From NCBI RefSeq assembly GCF_006538725.1, contig NZ_BJLQ01000014.1, positions 21,534 through 85,533 of the forward strand: 64,000 nucleotides of DNA. Reading direction: 5' to 3'. Under the pieces are notes generated by a model that saw only the letters and a list, made by a program, of their open reading frames with translations, was not told the DNA's origin and made no database searches. Of this stretch, positions 7,564 through 15,612 are shown in pieces (position 1 is the first letter of the stretch; every line of letters starts with the position of its first letter). This DNA comes from Cellulomonas gelida (GTDB lineage: Bacteria > Actinomycetota > Actinomycetes > Actinomycetales > Cellulomonadaceae). The position numbers and the translations under genes were made by a program.

Positions 7564-9258
7564 TCAGTTCTTCACGCGGATGGTGGCGTAGACGAAGTCG
7601 ATGGCCCGTACGGGGCGCACCGCGATGTCGATGCGGACGTTGCCCTGGGCGAAGTCGAGCTGCGTCGAGTAGACGTCGACCAGGAACGCGGGGTCGGTGC
7701 CGTCGGTCGACGGCACGAGCTCGCCGGCACGTTCCATGCGCGTGAACGTCGCGACGATCTGCTGGCGCAACGCGGTGCGTGCGTCGACGGTGTTGAGCTC
7801 GCCGATGAAGTTCTCGGCGATCGCCTTGACCTCGCGCACGCACGCGTCGGCGACACGGGTCACCGAGATCTGGTCGCCGGTCGTGTCGAGGCCGCGCAGC
7901 ACGATCACGCCGCGGCCGGAACGGTCGGCGACGACGAGCGCGTTGTGCGTCGGGCCGAGCAGACGGTTCAGCTCGCTGTCCGTGTAGCGGGCCGGTGGGA
8001 TACCGAACAGGGGGACCGGCTTGAACGTCGGCGAGACCGACGGTCCGGTGCGCGCGACCGACCCGATCACGGCGCCCGCAGCGCCCGCCGGGGTCACGAG
8101 CACGAACCTGCGGTTGCGGACGCCCGCCGCGTGGTCGCGGATCCGGTCGAGGTTCGTCTGCTCGGCGACCGTGACGGACCCGAAGGCGATCCGCGGCGCA
8201 CCCGCGTCGGCCTGGGCGACCGCGTGCGCGACCAGCGCCTGGTGCACGACCTGCACGAACGCCTCGGTGCGCGTCGGCTCGAGCGACGCGGTCACGAGGC
8301 TGATCCGGGGGTCGGTCGCGAGCAGGTTGATCGCGTCCTGGTAGTCGGCCGCCGACGGCGACGTGCCGCCGGTCAGCGGCGTCGGCGAGATCGCGACGGG
8401 CAGCCGGTCGGGTGCGGCGAGCGACGACGCCTGCCGGACGTGCACCAGCGCGCTCTCGCGCAGCACGACCGCGGGCAGGTAGTTCGCCGAGTCGGGGTTC
8501 ATCGTCAGGCGCGTGAACTCCTCGGACTGCGCGCCGTCCCGGAACACCCGCACCCGCACGTTGTCGGCGGACGGCGACAGGATCTCGACCGTCAGCCCCG
8601 TGGGGTCGACCTCGGCCTCGGGCAGCAGGGTGAACAGCGTCTGAGCGGCCCCCGAGCGGGGGACGTCCACGCCCGTGCCGTCGGCGGGGAGCACGTAGGT
8701 GCCCGCGGCGGGGAGCGTGTCGGCGAGCGACGGGTCGAGCGCGACGAGGTACAGCGATCGCGTGTTGATGGTGTCCAGCAGGTCCTGGTGGGAGCCGGGC
8801 TCGACGACGAGGTCGGCGAACTCCTCGACCACCTGACCGCCGCGCAGGACCCGCAGGCTCACGCGCACGGTCTCGCCCGCGGCGTTCGTCACGGTCCGCA
8901 CGTCGACGGAGACCTGGTTGGCCCACGTGCCGACCGACCGGGCGCGCAGCAGCACGGCGTCCGTCGACACCGCGTTGCGCAGGACGAGCGAGGCCGCGCC
9001 CCCGCCGGTCACCGGCGCGACGAGCACCTCCGAGGCGCCGTTCGCGAGCGCGTGCACGATCTCGGGAGCCGACGCGACCGTGCCGGGGCCGAGGCTCCCG
9101 GGGATCTCGGCCGCGCGGGACAGCCCCACCAGCGCGGCGGGGACGGGTGGCCGGTCGACGATGCCGACGATGCCGACGACGCCCGACGACGCGGGTAGCG
9201 GCGGCAGGACGTCGAACCGCGTCTCGACCTGCACTCCGGGTACGACGAGCGTCGCCAT
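7564..9258 (-). CDS. Contractile tail sheath protein
   Basis: A 564-residue sheath subunit and the first gene of the cluster. The N-terminus MATLVVPGVQVETRFDVLPPLPAS and GIVGIVDRPPVPAALV match the start of sheath families. The conserved C-terminal domain includes INLLATDPRISLV, GFxxLG-like ILRGLDTTGDQISVTRVADA, a VKAIAENFIGELNT helix and the terminal strand DIAVRPVRAIDFVYATIRVKN. The C-terminal strand is what interlocks neighbouring subunits. Length is like eCIS and phage sheaths. Upstream is a 167-bp region with direct repeats before the esterase terminator. Confidence 0.92.
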   Translation of the reverse strand: MATLVVPGVQVETRFDVLPPLPASSGVVGIVGIVDRPPVPAALVGLSRAAEIPGSLGPGTVASAPEIVHALANGASEVLVAPVTGGGAASLVLRNAVSTDAVLLRARSVGTWANQVSVDVRTVTNAAGETVRVSLRVLRGGQVVEEFADLVVEPGSHQDLLDTINTRSLYLVALDPSLADTLPAAGTYVLPADGTGVDVPRSGAAQTLFTLLPEAEVDPTGLTVEILSPSADNVRVRVFRDGAQSEEFTRLTMNPDSANYLPAVVLRESALVHVRQASSLAAPDRLPVAISPTPLTGGTSPSAADYQDAINLLATDPRISLVTASLEPTRTEAFVQVVHQALVAHAVAQADAGAPRIAFGSVTVAEQTNLDRIRDHAAGVRNRRFVLVTPAGAAGAVIGSVARTGPSVSPTFKPVPLFGIPPARYTDSELNRLLGPTHNALVVADRSGRGVIVLRGLDTTGDQISVTRVADACVREVKAIAENFIGELNTVDARTALRQQIVATFTRMERAGELVPSTDGTDPAFLVDVYSTQLDFAQGNVRIDIAVRPVRAIDFVYATIRVKN

Positions 9259-9376
9259 GGCTTCCTCCTCGCGCGACGACCGGCCGGCGCGAGCACGTCG
9301 ACCGGAGGAAGCCCGCGGATCCCACGCCCGCGTCGCAGCCCCCGAAGGGCAGCGTGCGACCGGCTGCGCCTCACGG

Positions 9377-9394
9377 GCGTCACGCGCGCGTCAC
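9377..9394. promoter_or_regulatory. Direct repeat GCGTCAC upstream of the contractile cluster
   Basis: GCGTCAC occurs at 9377-9383 and again at 9388-9394, 11 bp apart, about one helical turn. The pair lies about 120 bp upstream of the sheath start, in the only non-coding stretch before the cluster. Tandem repeats with this period are a common form of activator or repressor site. No clear -35/-10 pair could be assigned around it, so this is a candidate only. Confidence 0.35.
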
Positions 9395-9424
9395 AGCACG
9401 CGCGGGGAGCGGGCGCACCACGCA

Positions 9425-9465
9425 GACGAGCGGCGTGCACAGGAGACCCGTGCACGCCGCTCGTC
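9425..9465 (-). terminator. Perfect 16-bp stem hairpin after the esterase gene
   Basis: GACGAGCGGCGTGCAC at 9425-9440 pairs perfectly with its complement at 9450-9465 across a 9-nt loop. It lies 60 bp beyond the esterase stop on the minus strand and 166 bp before the sheath start. It should end esterase transcription and insulate the contractile cluster. There is no T-run, as is usual for high-GC actinobacteria. Confidence 0.75.
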
Positions 9466-9525
9466 GCAGGCGTCGCTCCGTCGGGGCTGTCGTCCGGCGA
9501 TCAGCCGTCGGACGACGCCGTCAGG

Positions 9526-10935
9526 TCATGCTGCCGCGCACGTCACCGTGGCCCCAGCGCCGGACCCGGTGCCCTGGAAGCCGAACGTCGTGCTCTGGCC
9601 TGCGTTCACCTGCCCGTTCCACGGTGCGTTGGCGACGGTGATCTGCGCGCCGCCGTTCGCCTGGCCGTTCCACACGTTGGTCACCGAGCCGGACGGCAGT
9701 GTGACGGTGACCCGCCACCCGTTCAGCGGCGTGCTGCCGGCGGTGACCTTGACGTCCGAGACGAACCCGCCGGGCCAGCCGTTCACGAGCGTGTAGGTCG
9801 CGGTGCAGCCGGCGTTGGGCTGCGACGTCGGAGAGGGCGTCGGTGTGGCCGGCGGGGACGGGGTGTGCGAGTAGGTGGGGGTGGGCGTCGGCGTCGGCGG
9901 CATCGTGTGCGAGGGGGTCGGCGTCGGCGTCGGACTCGGCTGCGGGCCTGATCCCCACGCGTCCTTCAGGAACGCGGCGATGGTGTCCCAGCTCGGGTTC
10001 GGCGTGCCCTGGGTGACGCTCTCGCGGCACCCGTCGGTGGTCCGGACCGTCTGCTGGCCGAAGCGCGACGAGCTGGTCACGTCGGCGTGGCTGTGACCCG
10101 CGCCTGGCACCGAGAAGAACTGGGTGTCGACGCACGCGGCCTTGAGGGCGTCGTACAGGATCTCGGTCTGCGCGTGCGGCACGACGTTGTCACTGCGGCC
10201 GTGCAGCAGCATCATCGGCGGGTCGTTCGCGTCGACGTAGGCGATCGGGTTGGCCTGCTGCGCCTTGGCGGGGCAGGTCGGGATCGCGCACCCGAGCAGC
10301 TGCGCCTCGGGCGCGTCGGGGCTGTTGTGGTCGATCCAGCCGCCCTGGTCCTGCTGCGCGAGCTTGACGAAGTCCGTGGGACCGAAGAAGTCGACGCCGG
10401 CCTGGACGGCGCTCGAGACGCCGACCGTGCCGATGGTGCCCTCGAGCGAGGAGAAGCCGCCCGTGAGCGCACCCATGGCGGCGACCCAGCCACCCGAGGA
10501 GTCGCCCATGGTCGCGAACTTGGCGGGGTCGAGCTTGTACTGGGTGGCGTTGGCGCGCAGGAAGCGGATCGCCGCCTTGACGTCGTGCACCTGGGCAGGG
10601 AACTTCGCCTGCGAGCTCGAGCGCACGCTCACACCCGCGACGGCGATGCCGCGGGGGTTGAGCTGCTGCGCGATCGCGTTCGCACCCGACTTGCCGTCGT
10701 CGGACGTCCACGCCGAACCCGTGGACCACACGACGAGTGGCCAAGGCCCGGCGCCGTCCGGGACGTACAGGTCGAGCAGGTGGCCGCGGCTGCCCTGCGG
10801 GTCGGCGGGTGCGTAGGCGACGTTCGTCGTGGTCTGGACCGCGCTCGCGGGTGCGCCTGCCGCCGCGATCGCGCCGACGGCGGCGAGCGCCACCGCCCCC
10901 CACCAGGCCGTCGCCCTCCTGCGTGTGCTCCACAT
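9526..10935 (-). CDS. Secreted esterase with C-terminal CBM2 cellulose-binding module
   Basis: A 469-residue secreted modular enzyme. Residues 1-33 are a signal peptide (RRR, hydrophobic stretch, ASA cut). Residues 34-330 form an alpha/beta hydrolase of the BD-FAE/esterase type: the nucleophile elbow GDSSGG places Ser146, HGRSDNVVP gives the acid and GAGHSHADV the histidine. Residues 335-375 are a Pro/Thr/Ser linker of PTPTPT-type repeats. The rest is a CBM2: Cys in AGCTATY, aromatic NGWPGG, NGWRVTVTLPSG, VWNG and the final Cys in VTCAAA. It probably deacylates plant cell-wall polysaccharide while bound to cellulose. The substrate is inferred. The start ATG 10935 follows a GGGGAGA site. Confidence 0.85.
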   Translation of the reverse strand: MWSTRRRATAWWGAVALAAVGAIAAAGAPASAVQTTTNVAYAPADPQGSRGHLLDLYVPDGAGPWPLVVWSTGSAWTSDDGKSGANAIAQQLNPRGIAVAGVSVRSSSQAKFPAQVHDVKAAIRFLRANATQYKLDPAKFATMGDSSGGWVAAMGALTGGFSSLEGTIGTVGVSSAVQAGVDFFGPTDFVKLAQQDQGGWIDHNSPDAPEAQLLGCAIPTCPAKAQQANPIAYVDANDPPMMLLHGRSDNVVPHAQTEILYDALKAACVDTQFFSVPGAGHSHADVTSSSRFGQQTVRTTDGCRESVTQGTPNPSWDTIAAFLKDAWGSGPQPSPTPTPTPSHTMPPTPTPTPTYSHTPSPPATPTPSPTSQPNAGCTATYTLVNGWPGGFVSDVKVTAGSTPLNGWRVTVTLPSGSVTNVWNGQANGGAQITVANAPWNGQVNAGQSTTFGFQGTGSGAGATVTCAAA

Positions 10936-11048
10936 GACGATGTCTCCCCTCGCGCGGTTGCCTGGTCGACCGACTGTGGTCAGCCGTGGCACGGAGGGGC
11001 TAGGGCCGAATCATTTCGGCTCGGGCACCGGAGGTTTCGGAGCGACGA

Positions 11049-12374
11049 TCAGTGGTCGTCGGCATCGGGGGAGTCTTCCGACGAGTCCGTCGTGCGGTCC
11101 TCCTCGGTCGCCGACGGAGCGACCGGCGACGTCGAGGGGGACGTCGAGGGGGACGTGGCGTCGGGGCGGCGGCGCATGCGGTCGGTCCACGTGCGGGTCC
11201 GTCGGTCGCCGGTCGGCTGGTCGCTGGTCGATCGGTCGGCGGTCGGCTCGTCGGCCTCGGCGACGTCCTCCCAGCCGCGGTTGCGACGCAGGGCCTCGAC
11301 GTCCTCGTGCAGGAGCGGGTCGTCGACGATCTCGTGGCGCCGCACGTAAGTGGACGCGACGGCCTGGATCGTCGCCATGACGGGCAGCGCGAGGAACGCG
11401 CCCATCGCGCCGAACACGGCGCCGAACCCGATCACGCCCAGGAACGAGACCGCCGGGTTCAGCTGGAGGGCCCGGGCGGAGATCTTGGGGGAGAAGACGT
11501 AGTTCTCGAGCTGCTGGTAGGCGATGATCCACGCGACCACGAGCAACGCCTTGAGCGGCGAGATCGTCAGCGCGACCGCGACGGGGAGCGCCCCGCCGAT
11601 GTACGTTCCGATCGTCGGGACGAACTGCGACACGATGCCCGTGAACGCCGCGAGCGGGAGCGCGTAGGGGATCTCGACGATCATGAGGAAGATCCACGTG
11701 AAGACGGTTGAGAGCGCGGCGAGCACGAGGCGCGAGTTGATGAAGTCGGCGACCTTCTCCTGCGAGACCTCCCAGAGGCGCAGGACCTCGCGCTGACGGC
11801 TCGGCTCGAGGTACGCGAGGACCGCGGCGCGGAAGCGGGGGCCGGCGCTCGCCATGTAGTACGTCACGAGCAGGATCGAGGTGGCGTTGAAGATGCCGCC
11901 GATGAGCGACGCGCCGGCGCCGATGATCCCGGGAGCGAGCGACTGCCAGTGCTTGCCGAGGGTGTCCAGCGCCTCGTCCGCCGTGGGGATCTGGGTCCCG
12001 AACCGGTTGTCGAGCCACTCGGCGAAGTCCGCGTAGTACTCCGGCAGGTGCGTGACGAAGTCGACGACCTGCTGGACGAAGAGGCTGCCGAACAGGGCGA
12101 TCACGAGGGTCATGAGGACGCCCGCCGTCAGCATGACCAGGCCGGTCGCACGCGTGCGGCGCACGCCGCGCCGCACGATCCAGCGGATCGGCGGCTCCAT
12201 CGCGAGCGCGATGAACCACGACCACGCGAGGATCGTGATGACGTTGGTGAGCAGCCCGAGCGAGCGCCAGATGAAGATCCCGGCGAACACCGCGACACCG
12301 GTCATGAGCAGGGCGCGGGGCAGCCACGCCGGCGGGCGCCGGGAGTCGACAGCGGTGGGGCGGAGCTTCGGCAT
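11049..12374 (-). CDS. AI-2E family transporter
   Basis: A 441-residue integral membrane protein of the AI-2E/PerM family. Two N-terminal membrane segments (residues 20-60), one at about 80-100, a large soluble loop, then a C-terminal membrane block with the family motif 'FVPTIGTYIGGALPVAVAL' and NYVFSPKISARALQLNPAVSF. The last 90 residues are hydrophilic and repetitive (SPSTSPSTSP), an acidic tail without a known role. Family members export diverse solutes, and the name does not prove autoinducer-2 transport. It stands alone between a secreted esterase and a divergent membrane protein. Confidence 0.85.
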   Translation of the reverse strand: MPKLRPTAVDSRRPPAWLPRALLMTGVAVFAGIFIWRSLGLLTNVITILAWSWFIALAMEPPIRWIVRRGVRRTRATGLVMLTAGVLMTLVIALFGSLFVQQVVDFVTHLPEYYADFAEWLDNRFGTQIPTADEALDTLGKHWQSLAPGIIGAGASLIGGIFNATSILLVTYYMASAGPRFRAAVLAYLEPSRQREVLRLWEVSQEKVADFINSRLVLAALSTVFTWIFLMIVEIPYALPLAAFTGIVSQFVPTIGTYIGGALPVAVALTISPLKALLVVAWIIAYQQLENYVFSPKISARALQLNPAVSFLGVIGFGAVFGAMGAFLALPVMATIQAVASTYVRRHEIVDDPLLHEDVEALRRNRGWEDVAEADEPTADRSTSDQPTGDRRTRTWTDRMRRRPDATSPSTSPSTSPVAPSATEEDRTTDSSEDSPDADDH

Positions 12375-12508
12375 CGGTCCTCGTCGTCTCGAGCAGGATC
12401 GGGCGAGCAGGTCGTCGCGATGACGCTACCGGTGCGGGGACCTGCGGACGCGCACCGCCGGGCAGATGCTGCCATGCTCGTCCCAGCGTGACCTCACGGA
12501 GGTGTGTC

Positions 12509-14002
12509 ATGGCGGACCAGTCGACACCACGCGAAGCGAGGGGCTCCCGGCCCCGACGCCCTGCTGCGGGCGCGCCCCCGGCGGACCAGCTGACAGAGCC
12601 GGTCCCCGTCGGCGAGGTCCCCGTCGGGGACGACGCCGTACGCGAACGGCTCGCGGCCCTGGAGGCCGAGAACGCGCGGCTCAGGGAGCAGCTCGACGCG
12701 GTCCCGACCGTGACCTCACCCGTGCCCGTCGCAGCGCCGGTGCCGCGCGGGCCCCGGCACGTCGGACGCTCGACGCTCGCGGTCGTGCTCCTGCTGCTCG
12801 GTGCGCTCCTCGCGCCCGTCGCGGTGATCGCCTCCTGGGCCGGTGGGCTGATCGACGACACCGACCGCTGGGTCGAGACCGTCGCGCCCCTGGCCGACGA
12901 CCCCGCCGTGCAGCAGGCGGTGACGAACCGGATCACGACGGCGATCGTCGACGCGGTCGGAGTCGACGACCTCGCCACCGAGGCCACGTCCGCGCTCGCC
13001 GGGCTCGGGCTCCCACCGCGCGTCTCGACGCTCGTCGAGTCGCTGCAAGCGCCGCTCGCGAGCGCGGCGACGGACTTCGTGCGCCGCGGGGTCGAACGGG
13101 TCGTCACCTCGGACGCGTTCTCGACCGCGTGGACCGAGGCCAACCGCACGGCGCACGAGCAGCTCGTCGCCGCGCTGCGCGGCGACCCGGACGCGCTCGC
13201 GAGCATCGGTGCCGACGGCACCCTGAGCGTCCAGCTCGCCACGGTCGTCGACGCCGTGACCCAGCTCCTCGTCGACCGTGGCTTCACGATCCTCGAGCGG
13301 TTGCCCGCCATCGACGCGTCGTTCCCGCTCATGCAGAGCGCGGACCTGGTGCGTCTGCAGAGCGCGTACCGGCTCCTGCACGCCGCCGGGACGTGGCTCC
13401 CGTGGGTGTCGTTGCTGCTGCTCGCGGGCGGCGTGCTCGCCTCGCGGCACCGTTCGCGCGCGCTCGTCGTGGCGGGCCTCGCGCTCGCGGGCGCGATGCT
13501 GCTCCTGGGCGTCGGCCTCGCGGTCGGCCGCACGCTCTACACCGAGTCTCTGCCCGAGGCGGTGCAGCGGCCCGACGTGGCGGTGATCGTCTACGACCAG
13601 GTGATCTCGCTGCTGCGGATCGCGCTGCGCGCGGTCGCCGTGCTGGGCCTCGTCGTCGCGATCGTGGCCTTCGTCGCGGGTGGCACGACCGCGGCCCGCT
13701 CGCTGCGCCGCTCGTGGTCGCGGGGGGTGGCGGCGGTGCGCGGTGCGGGCGACCGGCACGGGGTGTCCACCGGGCCCGTCGGACGGTGGCTCGACGAGCA
13801 GCGCACGTTCGTCCGCATCGTCGTCGTGTCGGTCGCGGGACTGGTCATCGTCCTGGCGGACCGGGTCACGCCCGCGCTCGTGGGGTGGACCGCGATCGTC
13901 GCGATCCTGGTCCTGCTCGTCGTCTCGCTCCTTGCGCGGCCGGCGCGGCCGGCCGACGCGGCGGACGTCGACCCGGCGGCGAGCCCTGCCAGCGTCCGCT
14001 GA
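12509..14002 (+). CDS. Multi-pass membrane protein with N-terminal coiled coil
   Basis: A 497-residue protein of unknown function. ATG 12509 was chosen for the GGAGG site 8 bp upstream. Residues 45-60 are a short heptad stretch (ERLAALEAENARLREQLDAV). One membrane helix follows at about 85-113, then an extracytoplasmic helical domain of about 180 residues, three membrane helices (WLPWVSLLLLAGGVLA, VVAGLALAGAMLLLGVGLAVG, VAVLGLVVAIVAFVAG), a cytoplasmic linker and two final helices. This topology is common among actinobacterial unknowns. The next gene starts 8 bp downstream, suggesting co-transcription with a hydrolase. Confidence 0.75.
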   Translation: MADQSTPREARGSRPRRPAAGAPPADQLTEPVPVGEVPVGDDAVRERLAALEAENARLREQLDAVPTVTSPVPVAAPVPRGPRHVGRSTLAVVLLLLGALLAPVAVIASWAGGLIDDTDRWVETVAPLADDPAVQQAVTNRITTAIVDAVGVDDLATEATSALAGLGLPPRVSTLVESLQAPLASAATDFVRRGVERVVTSDAFSTAWTEANRTAHEQLVAALRGDPDALASIGADGTLSVQLATVVDAVTQLLVDRGFTILERLPAIDASFPLMQSADLVRLQSAYRLLHAAGTWLPWVSLLLLAGGVLASRHRSRALVVAGLALAGAMLLLGVGLAVGRTLYTESLPEAVQRPDVAVIVYDQVISLLRIALRAVAVLGLVVAIVAFVAGGTTAARSLRRSWSRGVAAVRGAGDRHGVSTGPVGRWLDEQRTFVRIVVVSVAGLVIVLADRVTPALVGWTAIVAILVLLVVSLLARPARPADAADVDPAASPASVR

Positions 14003-14009
14003 CGTACCC

Positions 14010-14735
14010 GTGCACGGTGTGCCGCGCCAGGAAGGCCGGGCGCACCGGCGCGCCGGCGCGCACCTGGCGTGGCGCGCTCGTGACTACGAGTTCGCGGTGC
14101 GGTGGATCGTCGCGGGATGGCTGCGGCCCGGCGGCGCCGCCGAGCTCGCGCGGCCGCCCGTGCGAGGTCGGCCCGTGGTGCTCGTGCCGGGCGTGTACGA
14201 GGCGTGGCACTTCCTGAGGCCGCTCGCGCGCCGCTTGCACGAGCACGGGCTGCGGGTGCACGCGGTGCCGTCGCTGGGGCGCAACCGCCGGCCCGTGCCG
14301 GAGTCCGCCGACCTCCTGCGCGCGTCGATCGCGGCCCTGGGGCTGCACGACGTGGTGCTGCTCGCGCACAGCAAAGGCGGCCTGATCGGCAAGCGCGCGA
14401 TGATCGACGACCTGGTGTCCGACGACCCGCGCATCGCCTCGATGATCACCGTGAACACCCCGTTCGTCGGCTCGCGCTACGCGCGGTGGGTCCCGCTGCG
14501 TGCGGTCCGCGCGCTCGTGCCCCACGACGAGGCGATCCTCGCGCTCGTGGTGGACCGGACCGTGGACGAGAGGATCGTCCCGGTGCGCAGCGTCTGGGAC
14601 CCGCACGTCCCCGACGCCCGCGGGCCTGACGGCCGCGAGGCCGTGGTGCTGCGCACGCCGGGGCACTTCCGTGCTCTGGCCGACCGCGCGCTCGAGGACC
14701 TCGTCGTGCGGCACGTGCTGGACGAGGACCGCTAG
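14010..14735 (+). CDS. Alpha/beta hydrolase (lipase-like)
   Basis: About 241 residues, with GTG 14010 as the nearest in-frame start after the preceding stop (GTG 14019 is an alternative). The fold is shown by RPVVLVPGVYEAWHFLRPLA (oxyanion region), then the nucleophile elbow LLAHSKGGLIGKRA, where the Ser in AHSKGG is the likely catalytic residue. TVNTPFVGSRY is a lipase-like strand, and a late His sits in TPGHFRALAD. No signal peptide is seen, so it should be cytoplasmic. The 3' end overlaps the convergent gene by 4 bp. The substrate is unknown. Confidence 0.72.
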   Translation: MHGVPRQEGRAHRRAGAHLAWRARDYEFAVRWIVAGWLRPGGAAELARPPVRGRPVVLVPGVYEAWHFLRPLARRLHEHGLRVHAVPSLGRNRRPVPESADLLRASIAALGLHDVVLLAHSKGGLIGKRAMIDDLVSDDPRIASMITVNTPFVGSRYARWVPLRAVRALVPHDEAILALVVDRTVDERIVPVRSVWDPHVPDARGPDGREAVVLRTPGHFRALADRALEDLVVRHVLDEDR

Positions 14736-15559
14736 CGCCCGCCGAGCTGGAGCACACGGGACTGGCCTGGCTCGTCGGGGTCGTCGACGATCTCCTCGCC
14801 GTCCAGCCAGGAGCGCACCACGTGCGCGAGCTCGCCAGGGTGGCTGAAGTTCACGGCGTGCGCCGCCCCTTCGACGAGCACCACCGTGACGTGCGCCGGG
14901 GCGAGCTGCGCCAGCTCGCGCACACGCCGCGGCGGCGGCATGAGCGGGTCGCGGCTGCCGAGCACGGCCAGCGCCGGCACGGGCGTGCGCAGGAGCCGTT
15001 CGAGCGACGGGAACCGGGTGAGCTCGCTGAACAGGTGGAACGCGTTGACCGGGCCGAACCTCACGTAGTCGGGCAGTGCGACCGGGGCCATCCGGGTGCT
15101 CTCCCGGAGCACGTCCTGGCCCAGCTGGCGCAGCGCACGGCCCAGCGGCTGGTTCTGGACGCCGCCCGCGGGGCTCACCAGCACCGTGCGGTCGATACGG
15201 TCCGGGACCTGGTGGGCGAGCTCGAGGCTGATCGGGCAGCCCATCGAGTTGCCGAGCAGCACCACGCGCTCGAGCTCGAGGGCGTCGAGGACGCGCAGCA
15301 ACGCGTCCGCCAGCGCCGGGATGCCGAGCGTGTGGCCCCAGCCCTCGCTGCCGCCGTAGCCCGGCAGGTCCGGCACGACCTGCGGTGAGTGACCCGCCAG
15401 CCGGCGGGCCGTCGGCATGAGGTACGCACCCGAGATCGCGAAGCCGTGCACGTGGACCACGGGGAGCCGGTCGGGGCGGTCGGCGCTGCACCGCACCCTG
15501 ACCGTGTGACCGTCGACCACCACGCGGCGCTCGTGCCAGCCCTCGTCGGGCGTCTCCAT
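14732..15559 (-). CDS. Alpha/beta hydrolase
   Basis: A 275-residue hydrolase. The fold markers are VVHVHGFAISGAYL (HG oxyanion motif), PDLPGYGGSEGW, the nucleophile elbow LLGNSMGCPISLELA with Ser in GNSMG, LGSRDPLMPP (Asp) and EGAAHAVNFSHP (His). This is the full catalytic set of the C-C hydrolase/haloperoxidase-like group. The ATG at 15559 has GGAG touching it, which is too close to be ideal, so the true start may differ by a few codons. It is convergent with the preceding gene (4-bp overlap), and 53 bp separates it from the upstream secreted-protein gene. Confidence 0.8.
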   Translation of the reverse strand: METPDEGWHERRVVVDGHTVRVRCSADRPDRLPVVHVHGFAISGAYLMPTARRLAGHSPQVVPDLPGYGGSEGWGHTLGIPALADALLRVLDALELERVVLLGNSMGCPISLELAHQVPDRIDRTVLVSPAGGVQNQPLGRALRQLGQDVLRESTRMAPVALPDYVRFGPVNAFHLFSELTRFPSLERLLRTPVPALAVLGSRDPLMPPPRRVRELAQLAPAHVTVVLVEGAAHAVNFSHPGELAHVVRSWLDGEEIVDDPDEPGQSRVLQLGGR

Positions 15560-15612
15560 CTCCTGAGCGTGGCAGACCTGCCCCGCCCAGGCGAGGCGGG
15601 TCGAGGCGCGGG

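Noticed and set aside
9830..9950. Short tandem GGCGTCGG-like repeats resembling a repeat array
   Set aside because: They encode the Pro/Thr linker of the esterase; units are degenerate and lack spacers, so this is not a CRISPR array.
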